Of a stretch of 64,000 nucleotides of DNA, positions 18,077-25,222 are shown piece after piece; position 1 is the stretch's first letter, and every line of letters begins with the position of its first letter. The notes below the pieces were generated by a model, which saw nothing but the letters and a program-made list of their open reading frames with translations, was not told the origin of the DNA and did not search any database. The translations under genes and the position numbers were made by a program. The stretch covers positions 1,612,001-1,676,000 of the forward strand of contig NZ_JACCFK010000002.1 in assembly GCF_013410405.1 (NCBI RefSeq), read 5' to 3'. This stretch comes from Amycolatopsis endophytica (GTDB lineage Bacteria > Actinomycetota > Actinomycetes > Mycobacteriales > Pseudonocardiaceae).

Positions 18077-19155
18077 GAGAGCACCGCCATCGGCAGTTCG
18101 GCCGGTTCGCCGGGCCGGATCAGCTCGGGCACGCCGAGCGCGGCGGTCAGGTCCGACCAGGCCCGCGACACCGCGAGCGCCCACTGTCCACTGTGTACCC
18201 GACGCGCGGGCTCGGTGATATCGCCCGCGAGGCGCCGCAGCGACCGCAGCACCGCCCGGGGCCAGAGTCCGGCGAACACCTCGTGGTAGGTGCCGGGCTC
18301 CCCGCCGAGCACCGAGGTGGTGGGCACGGCCAGCCGTTCGGTGCCCGGCCCGGACATCACCAGGCGCCCGGTGCCGTCGCGGCGCGAGTGCAGCCGCGGG
18401 TTCCACAGCACGGGTCCATGTGTGTCGGCCAGTGACAGCACACCGCCCTCGGCGCCCGCCGAGATGCGGTGCAGCAGGTAGGAATGGTTGTCGGCGTCCT
18501 CGGGGTGGACCTGGTTCTGCACCCGCAACGTCACCGGGATTCCGCCGATCGCCGCGTGCAGGGTGCGGAACGGCTGCGCGGTCTCACTCGCCGCGCCGAC
18601 GTCGGCCGGGACGTCGTCGGCCGGGCCGAACGCCCACGGCCGCAGCGTTGCGGTGATGCGGCCGAGCACGTCGAGCAGCGGGTAGGCGACCTGGCTGTTG
18701 CACGCCGCGTCCAGGTAAGCCAGCCCCTGTTCGCGGTGCAGCGCTCGCGCGGCGGTGATGAACCGGCGCACCGGTTCGATGTCGTGGTAGAGCGTGTTCA
18801 CCGCGTACGCCGCGTCCGCCTGGCGCGCCACGCGCAGGGTCTCGGCGATCTCGCCCGTGTGCACGGGGTGCTCCTGCAGGACGTGGATCCCGCGCCGCAG
18901 GAACGCCCGCGCGAGGTCGGTGCCGGGACCACCGGTCGCGCCGGAACGCACCACGACGCAGGCGATGTCGGCGTCGGGCACCTGGTCCGGCGCGGTGTAC
19001 ACCGGCACCCCTTCACGCGCCGCGAGGTCCCGGGAGAAGTCGCTGCCCCGCGCGAGGATGCCGGTCAGTTCGAAGTCCTCCGGCGCGGCGCGCACCGCGT
19101 CGAGGTAGATCCGCCCGAACGCGGTTCCGGCGACGACCACCCTGAGCCGCGTCAC
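18073..19155 (-). CDS. Thiazolinyl imide reductase (Irp3/YbtU/PchG family)
   Basis: 360 residues, GTG at 19155 (GTGA overlap with salicylate synthase). The Gfo/Idh-like Rossmann start is RVVVAGTAFGRIYLDAV, and HVLQEHPVHTGEI and NTLYHDIEPVRRFI are family-typical segments of Irp3-type enzymes. These use NADPH to reduce the C=N bond of a carrier-bound thiazoline to a thiazolidine. This implies that at least one ring of the product is a thiazolidine, which can then be N-methylated by the NRPS methyltransferase, as in pyochelin and thiazostatin. It is directly coupled to the salicylate synthase. Confidence 0.9.
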   Translation of the reverse strand: MTRLRVVVAGTAFGRIYLDAVRAAPEDFELTGILARGSDFSRDLAAREGVPVYTAPDQVPDADIACVVVRSGATGGPGTDLARAFLRRGIHVLQEHPVHTGEIAETLRVARQADAAYAVNTLYHDIEPVRRFITAARALHREQGLAYLDAACNSQVAYPLLDVLGRITATLRPWAFGPADDVPADVGAASETAQPFRTLHAAIGGIPVTLRVQNQVHPEDADNHSYLLHRISAGAEGGVLSLADTHGPVLWNPRLHSRRDGTGRLVMSGPGTERLAVPTTSVLGGEPGTYHEVFAGLWPRAVLRSLRRLAGDITEPARRVHSGQWALAVSRAWSDLTAALGVPELIRPGEPAELPMAVLS

Positions 19156-20444
19156 GACGCCGCCCGCAGGGATTCCGCGGCCGGCACGAGGTACCGGCTG
19201 ACGGCGGCGAGCTTTTCCCGGGTCTCCTCCAGTTCCCGCGCGGGAGTGGACGGGCCGACCACACCCGCGCCCGCCCGCAACCACGTCTCGCCGCGATGCC
19301 GGAACAAGCTGCGGAGCACGAGTGCGGCGTCCAGAGCACCATCGGAGTCCGCGACGACGATCGCGCCGCTGTAGAGTCCGCGCTCCCCCGGTTCGAGGCG
19401 GTGCAGGAGCTCGCAGGCCTGCGCCTTCGGGATGCCGGAGGCGGTGACGGCCGGGAACAGCCCGGTCAGCGCGTCCCACGCGCCGACACCGGCCCGCAGG
19501 TCACCCATCACCCGCGACGCGAGGTGCTGGACGCTGCCACGGCGCCGGACGTCCATGAACTCGGTGACCCGGACCGTGCCGGGCTCGCACAGCCCGTCGA
19601 GTTCCGCGGCGGCCAGGCGCACCGAGACGGCGTGTTCGAAAACCTCCTTGGGATCCCGCAGCAGCTCGGCCAGCGCGGCCGCGTCCCGGTCTTCGTCCCC
19701 GGTCAGCGCGCGGGTCCCGGCGAGCGGCTGGGTCGTCACGGTGCCGGAGGCGGTCACCCGCGCGACGATCTCCGGGCTGAATCCGGCGGCTTCCCAGCCG
19801 CCGAGCCGCAGCAGGAACGACCGCGCGGGGTCGTTGGCGCGGCGCCCCGCGAGGTAGGTCGCCGGCAGGTCCAGGTCGCCGGGCACGGGCACCGAGCGCG
19901 ACAGGATGACCTTGTCCAGGTTGCCCGCGTGGATCTCGTCGAGCGCGGCGAGCACCGACTTCTCGTAGGCGGCCGCGCCGTGGTCGCGCGTGTCCACCTC
20001 GATCCGCTCACCCGGCAGCGGCGTGGCCGTCGTGTCGCCCAGCCGTCGTTCGAGATCGTCGAGTTCCGCGACCGTCGCGGCGTGCAGGGTGGCTTCGCCG
20101 CCGGAGATCCGGATCTCCCGCCGTGGCAGCAGGAAACGCGCGAGTTCCCCGCCCGCCGAGTCGAGGCACAGCTCGAACGCCACCCAGCCGTAGGCGCGTC
20201 CGCCCACCTCGCGCAGGACCGAACCCGCGGTCGCCAGTGGAGTGCCGTGCACCGGGAAGTCCCTGCGGGAGCCGGAGTTCACGAGCGAAACCCGGTCCCG
20301 GTACACCTCGACGCGGGCGAGTTCGCCTTCCGCCAGTGACACCCCCTCGGCGTCCTCGTAGAACAGGTATTCCCCGGCCGCCGACGCGCACAGGACAGCG
20401 CCGGCGGCGAGGGCGTCGCCCGCGAACGGGATAACGCGTCTCAT
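19152..20444 (-). CDS. Salicylate synthase (Irp9/MbtI family)
   Basis: 430 residues from the ATG at 20444, 14 bases after the thioesterase stop. It is a chorismate-utilising enzyme of the MST family, with LDKVILSR (base lysine), QPLAGTRAL, KEVFEHAVSVR, FPAVTASGIPKA and GLYSGAIV. The fused isochorismate synthase/pyruvate lyase salicylate synthases share these segments. Chorismate is converted through isochorismate to salicylate plus pyruvate without a separate PchB. The product is the aryl cap of the metallophore. The salicyl-AMP ligase needed to load it is not in the window. Confidence 0.93.
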   Translation of the reverse strand: MRRVIPFAGDALAAGAVLCASAAGEYLFYEDAEGVSLAEGELARVEVYRDRVSLVNSGSRRDFPVHGTPLATAGSVLREVGGRAYGWVAFELCLDSAGGELARFLLPRREIRISGGEATLHAATVAELDDLERRLGDTTATPLPGERIEVDTRDHGAAAYEKSVLAALDEIHAGNLDKVILSRSVPVPGDLDLPATYLAGRRANDPARSFLLRLGGWEAAGFSPEIVARVTASGTVTTQPLAGTRALTGDEDRDAAALAELLRDPKEVFEHAVSVRLAAAELDGLCEPGTVRVTEFMDVRRRGSVQHLASRVMGDLRAGVGAWDALTGLFPAVTASGIPKAQACELLHRLEPGERGLYSGAIVVADSDGALDAALVLRSLFRHRGETWLRAGAGVVGPSTPARELEETREKLAAVSRYLVPAAESLRAAS

Positions 20445-20458
20445 TCGCTCACTTTCGG

Positions 20459-21199
20459 TCAGGAGGACAGGGCTCCGGCCGGCGACAGCCGGCGCAGCAG
20501 GTCGTGCACCGCGGCTTGCCGCGGCAACAGGTAGAAATGGCCGCCCGGCAGGGTGTGCAGGGTGAACGGACCGCGGGTGGTCTCGGCCCACCGTCCGGCC
20601 TGCACGGCGTCGACCTCGGTGTCTTCGGTGCCGATCACCGCGGTGACCGGACAGGTCAACGGCGGCCCGTGGCGGTGACGGTAGGTCTCGGCGACACGGA
20701 AGTCCGCGCGGATCGAGGGCAGGAACACCGGGCGCACGGCCGGATCGCGCAGCAGCTCGGTACCCACGCCACCCAGGCGGTCCAGCTCGTCGACGAGCGC
20801 GTCGTCATCCTGGCGGTGCAGGTCACCGCCCACTTCGTCCGCCGGTGCACGACGGCCGGACACCACGAGGTGCGCCGGGGCATGCCCGCCCAGCGTCCGC
20901 GCGGTTTCGTAGGCGATGAGCGCGCCCAGGCTGTGTCCGAAAAGGATCGTCGGCCGCTCGGCGAGCCCGGCCAGCGCATCCGCGACGGCCGCAGCCGTCG
21001 TCCTCGCATCCTCCTGGCCCGCCTCGGTGATCCGGTCCTCACGCCCGGGGTACTGCACGGCGAGCACCTCGATGCCGGATGCCAGTCCCCGCGCCCAGGA
21101 CAGGTAGAAACCGGCTGTGCCTCCAGCGTGTGGAAAACAAACGAGCCGGACAGCTCCGGTACTTCCACGGCTGCGTAACCATCCGCTACGCGTCGTCAT
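20459..21199 (-). CDS. Type II thioesterase (YbtT/PchC-like), first gene of the operon
   Basis: 246 residues. Alpha/beta-hydrolase with LVCFPHAGGTAGFY at the N-terminus, the nucleophile elbow FGHSLGAL and the catalytic His segment LPGGHFYL: a type II editing thioesterase. These remove wrong or stalled acyl groups from NRPS carrier domains; PchC and YbtT do this in pyochelin and yersiniabactin synthesis. The ATG at 21199 is preceded by GGAG about ten bases upstream; an out-of-frame ATG just before it stops after two codons. It is the promoter-proximal gene, downstream of the Zur-type and iron-type operators. Confidence 0.92.
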   Translation of the reverse strand: MTTRSGWLRSRGSTGAVRLVCFPHAGGTAGFYLSWARGLASGIEVLAVQYPGREDRITEAGQEDARTTAAAVADALAGLAERPTILFGHSLGALIAYETARTLGGHAPAHLVVSGRRAPADEVGGDLHRQDDDALVDELDRLGGVGTELLRDPAVRPVFLPSIRADFRVAETYRHRHGPPLTCPVTAVIGTEDTEVDAVQAGRWAETTRGPFTLHTLPGGHFYLLPRQAAVHDLLRRLSPAGALSS

Positions 21200-21225
21200 C
21201 GCATCCCCACTCCGTTCACCCGGTC

Positions 21226-21254
21226 ATGTAAACCTTTTTGACAATGATTGTCAA
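21226..21254 (-). promoter_or_regulatory. Predicted promoter of the metallophore operon
   Basis: On the minus strand TTGACA (21254-21249) and TTACAT (21231-21226) are separated by 17 bases and lie 26 bases before the first start codon. The -35 hexamer is perfect and sits inside the Zur-type palindrome; the -10 is weak. Confidence 0.6.
21238..21254. promoter_or_regulatory. Zur/Fur-type operator
   Basis: TTGACAATGATTGTCAA is a perfect 8-1-8 inverted repeat. Its 7-1-7 core TGACAATGATTGTCA resembles the TGAAAATGATTTTCA-type Zur boxes of actinomycetes, where coelibactin and EDDS genes are known to be Zur-controlled. It covers the -35 of the operon promoter, so binding should repress transcription when the metal is plentiful. 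Zur is preferred over Fur because a separate iron box lies next to it. Confidence 0.75.
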
Positions 21255-21284
21255 TCTCGTGAGTGCCGGTGATGCGAACGTTGT

Positions 21285-21303
21285 ACGCGTTAGGCTAACC
21301 TAA
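21285..21303. promoter_or_regulatory. IdeR/DmdR-type iron box
   Basis: The 14 bases TTAGGCTAACCTAA (21290-21303) match the right part of the actinobacterial iron box TTAGGTTAGSCTAACCTAA exactly; over 19 positions I count 15 matches, with the mismatches confined to the left end. The inner GTTAGGCTAAC is palindromic. It lies 31 bases from the Zur-type box and 46 bases before the divergent tetR start, so it could act on either gene. Confidence 0.75.
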
Positions 21304-21349
21304 GTCGCGTGGTGCGTGGGGTAATCGGCCGGAATGAGACGATCACGAC

Positions 21350-21985
21350 ATGGCATCGCAGTCCCCCGCACGCAAACCACGCCCCGGCCTGACACCGGCG
21401 ATCATCACGGCCGCCGGCCGGAAACTGATCGAACGCGACGGGCTGGAAGCACTGACGATGCGGGCCGTCGCGGCCGAACTGAACACGGCCGCGACGTCCC
21501 TCTACCGCCACGTGGCCGACCGGGAAGCGCTCCTGCTGGCCGTGCTCGAAGAGGTCGCGTCCGGGCTGCCGGTCGACGTTGCCGGGCGCACGCCGAAGAA
21601 GCGGCTGGAGCGCCGTCTGGTCGCCACGCACGACTACATGGCCGACCACGTGTGGGTCCTGCACATCCTCATCCGCGGCGAGATGGTCGCGGTGAACGCG
21701 CTCCCCTTCGCCGACGCGTGCATCGGCGACTTCATCGCGGCCGGGCAGCGCCCGCGCGAAGCCTACGCCGCGTTCCTGGCGTGCTGGCACCTCACGATCG
21801 GCGAACTGCTCGACTCACACCCGCTCACCCCACCGCCGCAGCCGAGCCAGCGCTCGCGCGCGGTGGCCGGGATCGACCCTGACGAGCTCCCCGCGCTGGC
21901 GAAGGTGCGCGACCTCGGGCGGTCGGTCACGAAGGACTCGTTCCCCAGGACGATCGGCAAGCTGCTCGAGGCCCTGCTGTCCTGA
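21350..21985 (+). CDS. TetR-family regulator divergent from the metallophore operon
   Basis: 211 residues. The N-terminal HTH is complete (IITAAGRKLIERDGLEALTMRAVAAELNTAATSLYRHVADREALLLAVLEEV). The C-terminal ligand domain is of the general TetR_C type and was not assigned to a subfamily. The ATG lies 46 bases from the iron box, and the shared 150-base intergenic region suggests it may regulate, or be co-regulated with, the metallophore genes. Its stop codon directly abuts that of the HxlR gene on the other strand. Confidence 0.88.
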   Translation: MASQSPARKPRPGLTPAIITAAGRKLIERDGLEALTMRAVAAELNTAATSLYRHVADREALLLAVLEEVASGLPVDVAGRTPKKRLERRLVATHDYMADHVWVLHILIRGEMVAVNALPFADACIGDFIAAGQRPREAYAAFLACWHLTIGELLDSHPLTPPPQPSQRSRAVAGIDPDELPALAKVRDLGRSVTKDSFPRTIGKLLEALLS

Positions 21986-22483
21986 CTACCCGGCGAAGCG
22001 GCGCCGCACCTCCGGCCGCCGCGCCAGGCGGCCGGGGAAGCCCGGCCCCATCAGCATCCGGGTGTCGCCGGAGGTCAGCGGCTCGCGGCAGTGCGCGCAC
22101 ACCACCTCGGCGTGCGTGTCGTGGTCGCAGGCGTCGTGATGGAAGGTGATCGGCGGGCCGTCGTCTTCGGCGAGCCAGCGGTCTCCCCATGCGGACATCG
22201 CGACGAGCACCCCGAAGAAGTCACGGCCCTTCTCGGTGAGCACATAGTCGTGGCGCACCGGCTCGGTCTGGTAAGGCGTCTTCTCCAGCAGGCCCTCCTC
22301 GACGAGCCGCCGGAGACGCTCGGTGAGGGTGTTGCGCGCGATACCCAGCTCCCGCTGGAACTCGTCGAACCGGCGGAACCCGTAGAACGCCTCGCGCAGC
22401 ACCAGCGGTGTCCACGCATCGCCCAGGAGATCGAGGGTGCGCGCGATGGAACACGGCCACCGCGCGAACGACGTGCGCCTCAT
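21986..22483 (-). CDS. HxlR-family winged-helix regulator
   Basis: 165 residues. MRRTSFARWPCSIARTLDLLGDAWTPLVLREAF is the HxlR start with a near-N-terminal Cys; GIARNTLTERLRRLVEEGLL is the recognition helix and wing. Some HxlR proteins sense oxidants or quinones through such a cysteine. The C-terminal extension has clustered His/Cys residues (HHDACDHDTHAEVVCAHCREPL) that could bind a metal, which is unusual for the short HxlR family. The target is unknown. The 21-bp repeat array begins only 16 bases upstream of the ATG. Confidence 0.88.
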   Translation of the reverse strand: MRRTSFARWPCSIARTLDLLGDAWTPLVLREAFYGFRRFDEFQRELGIARNTLTERLRRLVEEGLLEKTPYQTEPVRHDYVLTEKGRDFFGVLVAMSAWGDRWLAEDDGPPITFHHDACDHDTHAEVVCAHCREPLTSGDTRMLMGPGFPGRLARRPEVRRRFAG

Positions 22484-22498
22484 CCTGGCAGCGTACTG

Positions 22499-22630
22499 CC
22501 CGGAACAGCCAACACGCCGCCCGCAACGGCAAACACGGTGCCCGGAACAGCCAACACGCCACAGCCCGCCGTGTTTGCCGCTCCCGGCGGCGTGTTTGCT
22601 GTTCGTGACGGCGTGTTTGCTGTTCGTGGC
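22499..22630. repeat. 21-bp repeat array 1, inverted arrangement
   Basis: Three units of one orientation (core CGGAACAGCCAACACG, starting near 22499, 22520 and 22541) are followed by three units of the opposite orientation (core CGTGTTTGCTGTTCG, from 22570, 22591 and 22612). The unit length is 21 bases and the two halves can pair as a long imperfect hairpin. The array lies after the DUF305 gene stop and immediately before the HxlR start. Confidence 0.9.
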
Positions 22631-22634
22631 AAAA

Positions 22635-23258
22635 TCACCCTGCCATCGTGCGCATGCGGGTGACCTCGTCGCTCTGCGAGGCGATCACGTCACCGGCCAT
22701 CTCCTCCACGAACACGTCCGATCCGGCGCCGAGCACCTCCGACGCCATCGTGATCGCGCCCTCGTGGTGCACCGTCATCAGTTGCAGGAACTGACGGTCG
22801 AACTCCGGGCCCGACGCGGCCTCCAACGCGGCCAGCTGTTCCTCGGTCGCCATCCCCGGCATCGGCCCGTGGTCCGCCGCGTGACCGTGGTGCCCGGCGT
22901 GCTCGCCCGGCACCTCCAGCCCCCGCTGCCGCAACCAGGCGGTCATCGTCGTGATCTCCGGGCCCTGCGTCGCGGTGATGCGGGCGGCCAGGCCCTTCAC
23001 GTCCTCGCGCGCCGCGCGGGCCGGTGCCAGGGAGCCCATCCGGATCGCCTGCCCGTGGTGCAGGATCATCCGCTGCACGTACGCGACATCGGCGTCGTTG
23101 TGCTGATTGGCGGGCACCGCGCCGCTCGCCTCGTCCGCGGGCAGCGTCCGGGCCGGTTCACCGGGCGCGCCGGGGACCACGACCGGCGGCGCCTCCGGCT
23201 CGGCCGAGCACGCCGCGACGAGCAACGCCACCAAGACTCCCCCGACGATCCGCCGCAC
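22635..23258 (-). CDS. DUF305 lipoprotein
   Basis: 207 residues from the GTG at 23258, chosen for the GGAGG six bases upstream and the lipoprotein signal RRIVGGVLVALLVAAC (lipidated Cys about residue 17). Two DUF305 half-repeats are visible: DVAYVQRMILHHGQAIRMGSLA and FDRQFLQLMTVHHEGAITMASEV, each with the HH pair of this family, separated by a His/Met-rich linker (HAGHHGHAADHGPMPGM) that could bind copper or another soft metal. DUF305 proteins are ferritin-like helical proteins of poorly known function, often near copper or oxidase genes. It is divergent from the LVIVD gene. Confidence 0.9.
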   Translation of the reverse strand: MRRIVGGVLVALLVAACSAEPEAPPVVVPGAPGEPARTLPADEASGAVPANQHNDADVAYVQRMILHHGQAIRMGSLAPARAAREDVKGLAARITATQGPEITTMTAWLRQRGLEVPGEHAGHHGHAADHGPMPGMATEEQLAALEAASGPEFDRQFLQLMTVHHEGAITMASEVLGAGSDVFVEEMAGDVIASQSDEVTRMRTMAG

Positions 23259-23396
23259 CGGGCCCTCCTCCGCACTCGTCCGCTGCCGTGACCGTACACC
23301 CGGCGAACCGGACGAAAATCCTACTTTTGGCGCTGTTCGCACCACGGCCGATCCGGGCATAATTCGTGATTCTCCACAGGAAAGGGGATCGCCGCC

Positions 23397-24818
23397 GTGG
23401 CCATGGGGAACGCACGCAGACGTCTCTTCGCGCTCACCGGCGCGCTCGCCCTCGCACTGACCACGCTCGCCGCCGCACCGGCGCAGGCCGCACCCGGCAT
23501 CCCCGCGGTGGACGAGGTCAGCGGCACCCGCAACATCGAGCACCTGGCCAACGTCCCGAAGCAGGCCCCGTTCGACAACGTGGACGCCTTCGGCACCGAC
23601 ATCGCCTTCACCGACGACCACGCGATCGTCGGCAACTACAACGGCTTCGTCGTCTACGACATCAGCAAGCCGAAGAAGCCGCGCATCGTCAGCCAGGTCC
23701 TCTGCCCTGGCTCGCAGAACGACGTCTCCGTCTCCAATGACCTGCTGTTCCTCTCGACCGACTCCTCACGCAGCGACAACTCCTGCGCCAGCGCATCCCA
23801 GCCCGCCACGGAGAAGAACTCGTGGGAGGGCATCAAGATCTTCGACATCAGCGACCTGGCGAACCCGAAGTACGTGGCCGCGGTGGAGACCAAGTGCGGC
23901 TCACACACCCACACGCTGGTGCCGGGCAAGACCGGCCGGGACGTCTACCTCTACGTCTCCTCCTACAGCCCGCGCGCCGAGTTCCCGGACTGCACACCGC
24001 CGCACGACCTGATCTCCGTGGTCAAGGTGCCGGTCCGCAACCCGGCCGCCGCTGCCGTGGTGAACGAACCCGTCCTGTTCCCGGACGGCGCCAACCCCGG
24101 CACGCCGGGCACCTTCCCCAACCCCTACGTCACGGCGACCTCGGGCTGCCACGACATCACCGCCTACCCGTCCAAGGATCTGGCGGCGGGCGCGTGCATG
24201 GGTGACGGTGTGTTGTTCGACATCTCCGACCGCGAGCATCCGCGGGTGATCGAGCAGGTCCAGGACGACACGAACTTCGCGTTCTGGCACTCGGCGACGT
24301 TCAACAACGAGGGCACCAAGGTCGTGTTCACCGACGAACTGGGCGGTGGCGGTCAGCCCGCGTGCACCCCGGCGATCGGCGCGGTGCGCGGCGCGGACGC
24401 GATCTACGACATCAGGGGCCGCGGCGACCACCGGAACCTGGAGTTCGCGAGCTACTTCAAGATCCCGCGCGAGCAGGCCCCGACCGAGAACTGCGTGGCG
24501 CACAACGGTTCCCTGATCCCGGTCAAGGGCCGCGACATCATGGTGCAGGCGTGGTACCAGGGCGGCATCTCGGTGTGGGACTTCACCGACTCGGCCCACC
24601 CGAAGGAACTCGGCTACTGGGAACGCGGCCCGGTGTCGGACACCGAACTGATCGTCGGCGGATCGTGGTCGGCCTACTACTACAACGGCCACATCTACTC
24701 CTCCGACATCCAGAAGGGCCTGGACGTGTTCGCCCTGCACGACCCGCGCACGGCGAGCGCGAAGTCGGTGCGGATGGACGAGCTCAACGCCCAGACCCAG
24801 GGCCGCTACCGCGGCTGA
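23397..24818 (+). CDS. Secreted LVIVD-repeat beta-propeller protein
   Basis: 473 residues. Sec signal peptide RRRLFALTGALALALTTLAAAPAQA, cleavage near residue 33. The mature chain has repeated blades of the type YNGFVVYDISKPKKPRIV, GIKIFDISDLANPKYVAAV and GVLFDISDREHPRVIEQV, the LVIVD-repeat signature. Several Cys (CPGS, KCGSHTHT, SGCHD, ACMGD, QPACTP, ENCVAHN) suggest disulphides in an exported protein. Function is unknown. The GTG at 23397 and the ATG two codons later (23403) are both possible starts behind AGGAAAGGGG. A CATAAT -10-like element lies about 40 bases upstream. Confidence 0.88.
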   Translation: MAMGNARRRLFALTGALALALTTLAAAPAQAAPGIPAVDEVSGTRNIEHLANVPKQAPFDNVDAFGTDIAFTDDHAIVGNYNGFVVYDISKPKKPRIVSQVLCPGSQNDVSVSNDLLFLSTDSSRSDNSCASASQPATEKNSWEGIKIFDISDLANPKYVAAVETKCGSHTHTLVPGKTGRDVYLYVSSYSPRAEFPDCTPPHDLISVVKVPVRNPAAAAVVNEPVLFPDGANPGTPGTFPNPYVTATSGCHDITAYPSKDLAAGACMGDGVLFDISDREHPRVIEQVQDDTNFAFWHSATFNNEGTKVVFTDELGGGGQPACTPAIGAVRGADAIYDIRGRGDHRNLEFASYFKIPREQAPTENCVAHNGSLIPVKGRDIMVQAWYQGGISVWDFTDSAHPKELGYWERGPVSDTELIVGGSWSAYYYNGHIYSSDIQKGLDVFALHDPRTASAKSVRMDELNAQTQGRYRG

Positions 24819-25153
24819 TCGCCTGGAGCCGCTGGTCAGGTTGGCGCTGCGCGCGGCTTCTGCGCTGCGCGCGGCCGAGAGCGCCGGCTTCGCTTCGCTA
24901 CGCCCCGATCGTGGTGGTGGGCCGCCCCGTCTTTCATCGTTTCGGTTGCCGAGACACCGCGTCAAGCCGGGAAAGCGTGGCTTGACCCGGCGGCTCGGCA
25001 ACCGAAGTGGGCTGGGGATCGGGGCCGGGGGAGGTGAGGTCGACCTGGTGGGCGCGTGCCGTTGCTGGGTGCGGTGAATGGTCAACTCGCGGGGCGCGTC
25101 GGCGAGTCGGCCGCGGCTGATCCACTAGCACGACCGGACAATCGAAGGCAAAT
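24819..25153. other. Intergenic region with structured repeats, no gene
   Basis: No convincing coding frame. It holds a short direct duplication (GCGCTGCGCGCGGC, twice near 24845-24880) and a composite hairpin: perfect 13-base arms TTCGGTTGCCGAG (24941-24953) and CTCGGCAACCGAA (24994-25006), with an inner pair TCAAGCC/GGCTTGA (24962-24968 and 24979-24985). The hairpin could terminate the LVIVD transcript or be a dispersed repeat. Confidence 0.6.
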
Positions 25154-25218
25154 CCATCCTGCCGCCGATCACCATGCGGGACGTCCGTCCCTCGTTCCGG
25201 TGATCGTCGGCAGGATGG
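25154..25218 (+). promoter_or_regulatory. Long hairpin in the metQ leader covering the ribosome-binding site
   Basis: Arms of 20 bases at 25154-25173 and 25199-25218 pair with one mismatch. The loop contains a further GGGACG/CGTCCC stem. The 3' arm includes the purine-rich stretch just before the metQ ATG (25223), so the structure should block ribosome entry. No known SAM riboswitch class could be recognised by eye; a DNA operator is an alternative reading. Confidence 0.65.
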
Positions 25219-25222
25219 CGGC

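Noticed and set aside
21238..21254. Simple promoter-only reading of TTGACA
   Set aside because: The hexamer is part of a perfect 17-base palindrome, which a promoter alone does not require; an operator overlapping the -35 explains both.
22499..22630. Possible CRISPR array
   Set aside because: Units abut with no unique spacers, are only 21 bases, and reverse direction half way; no cas genes are present.
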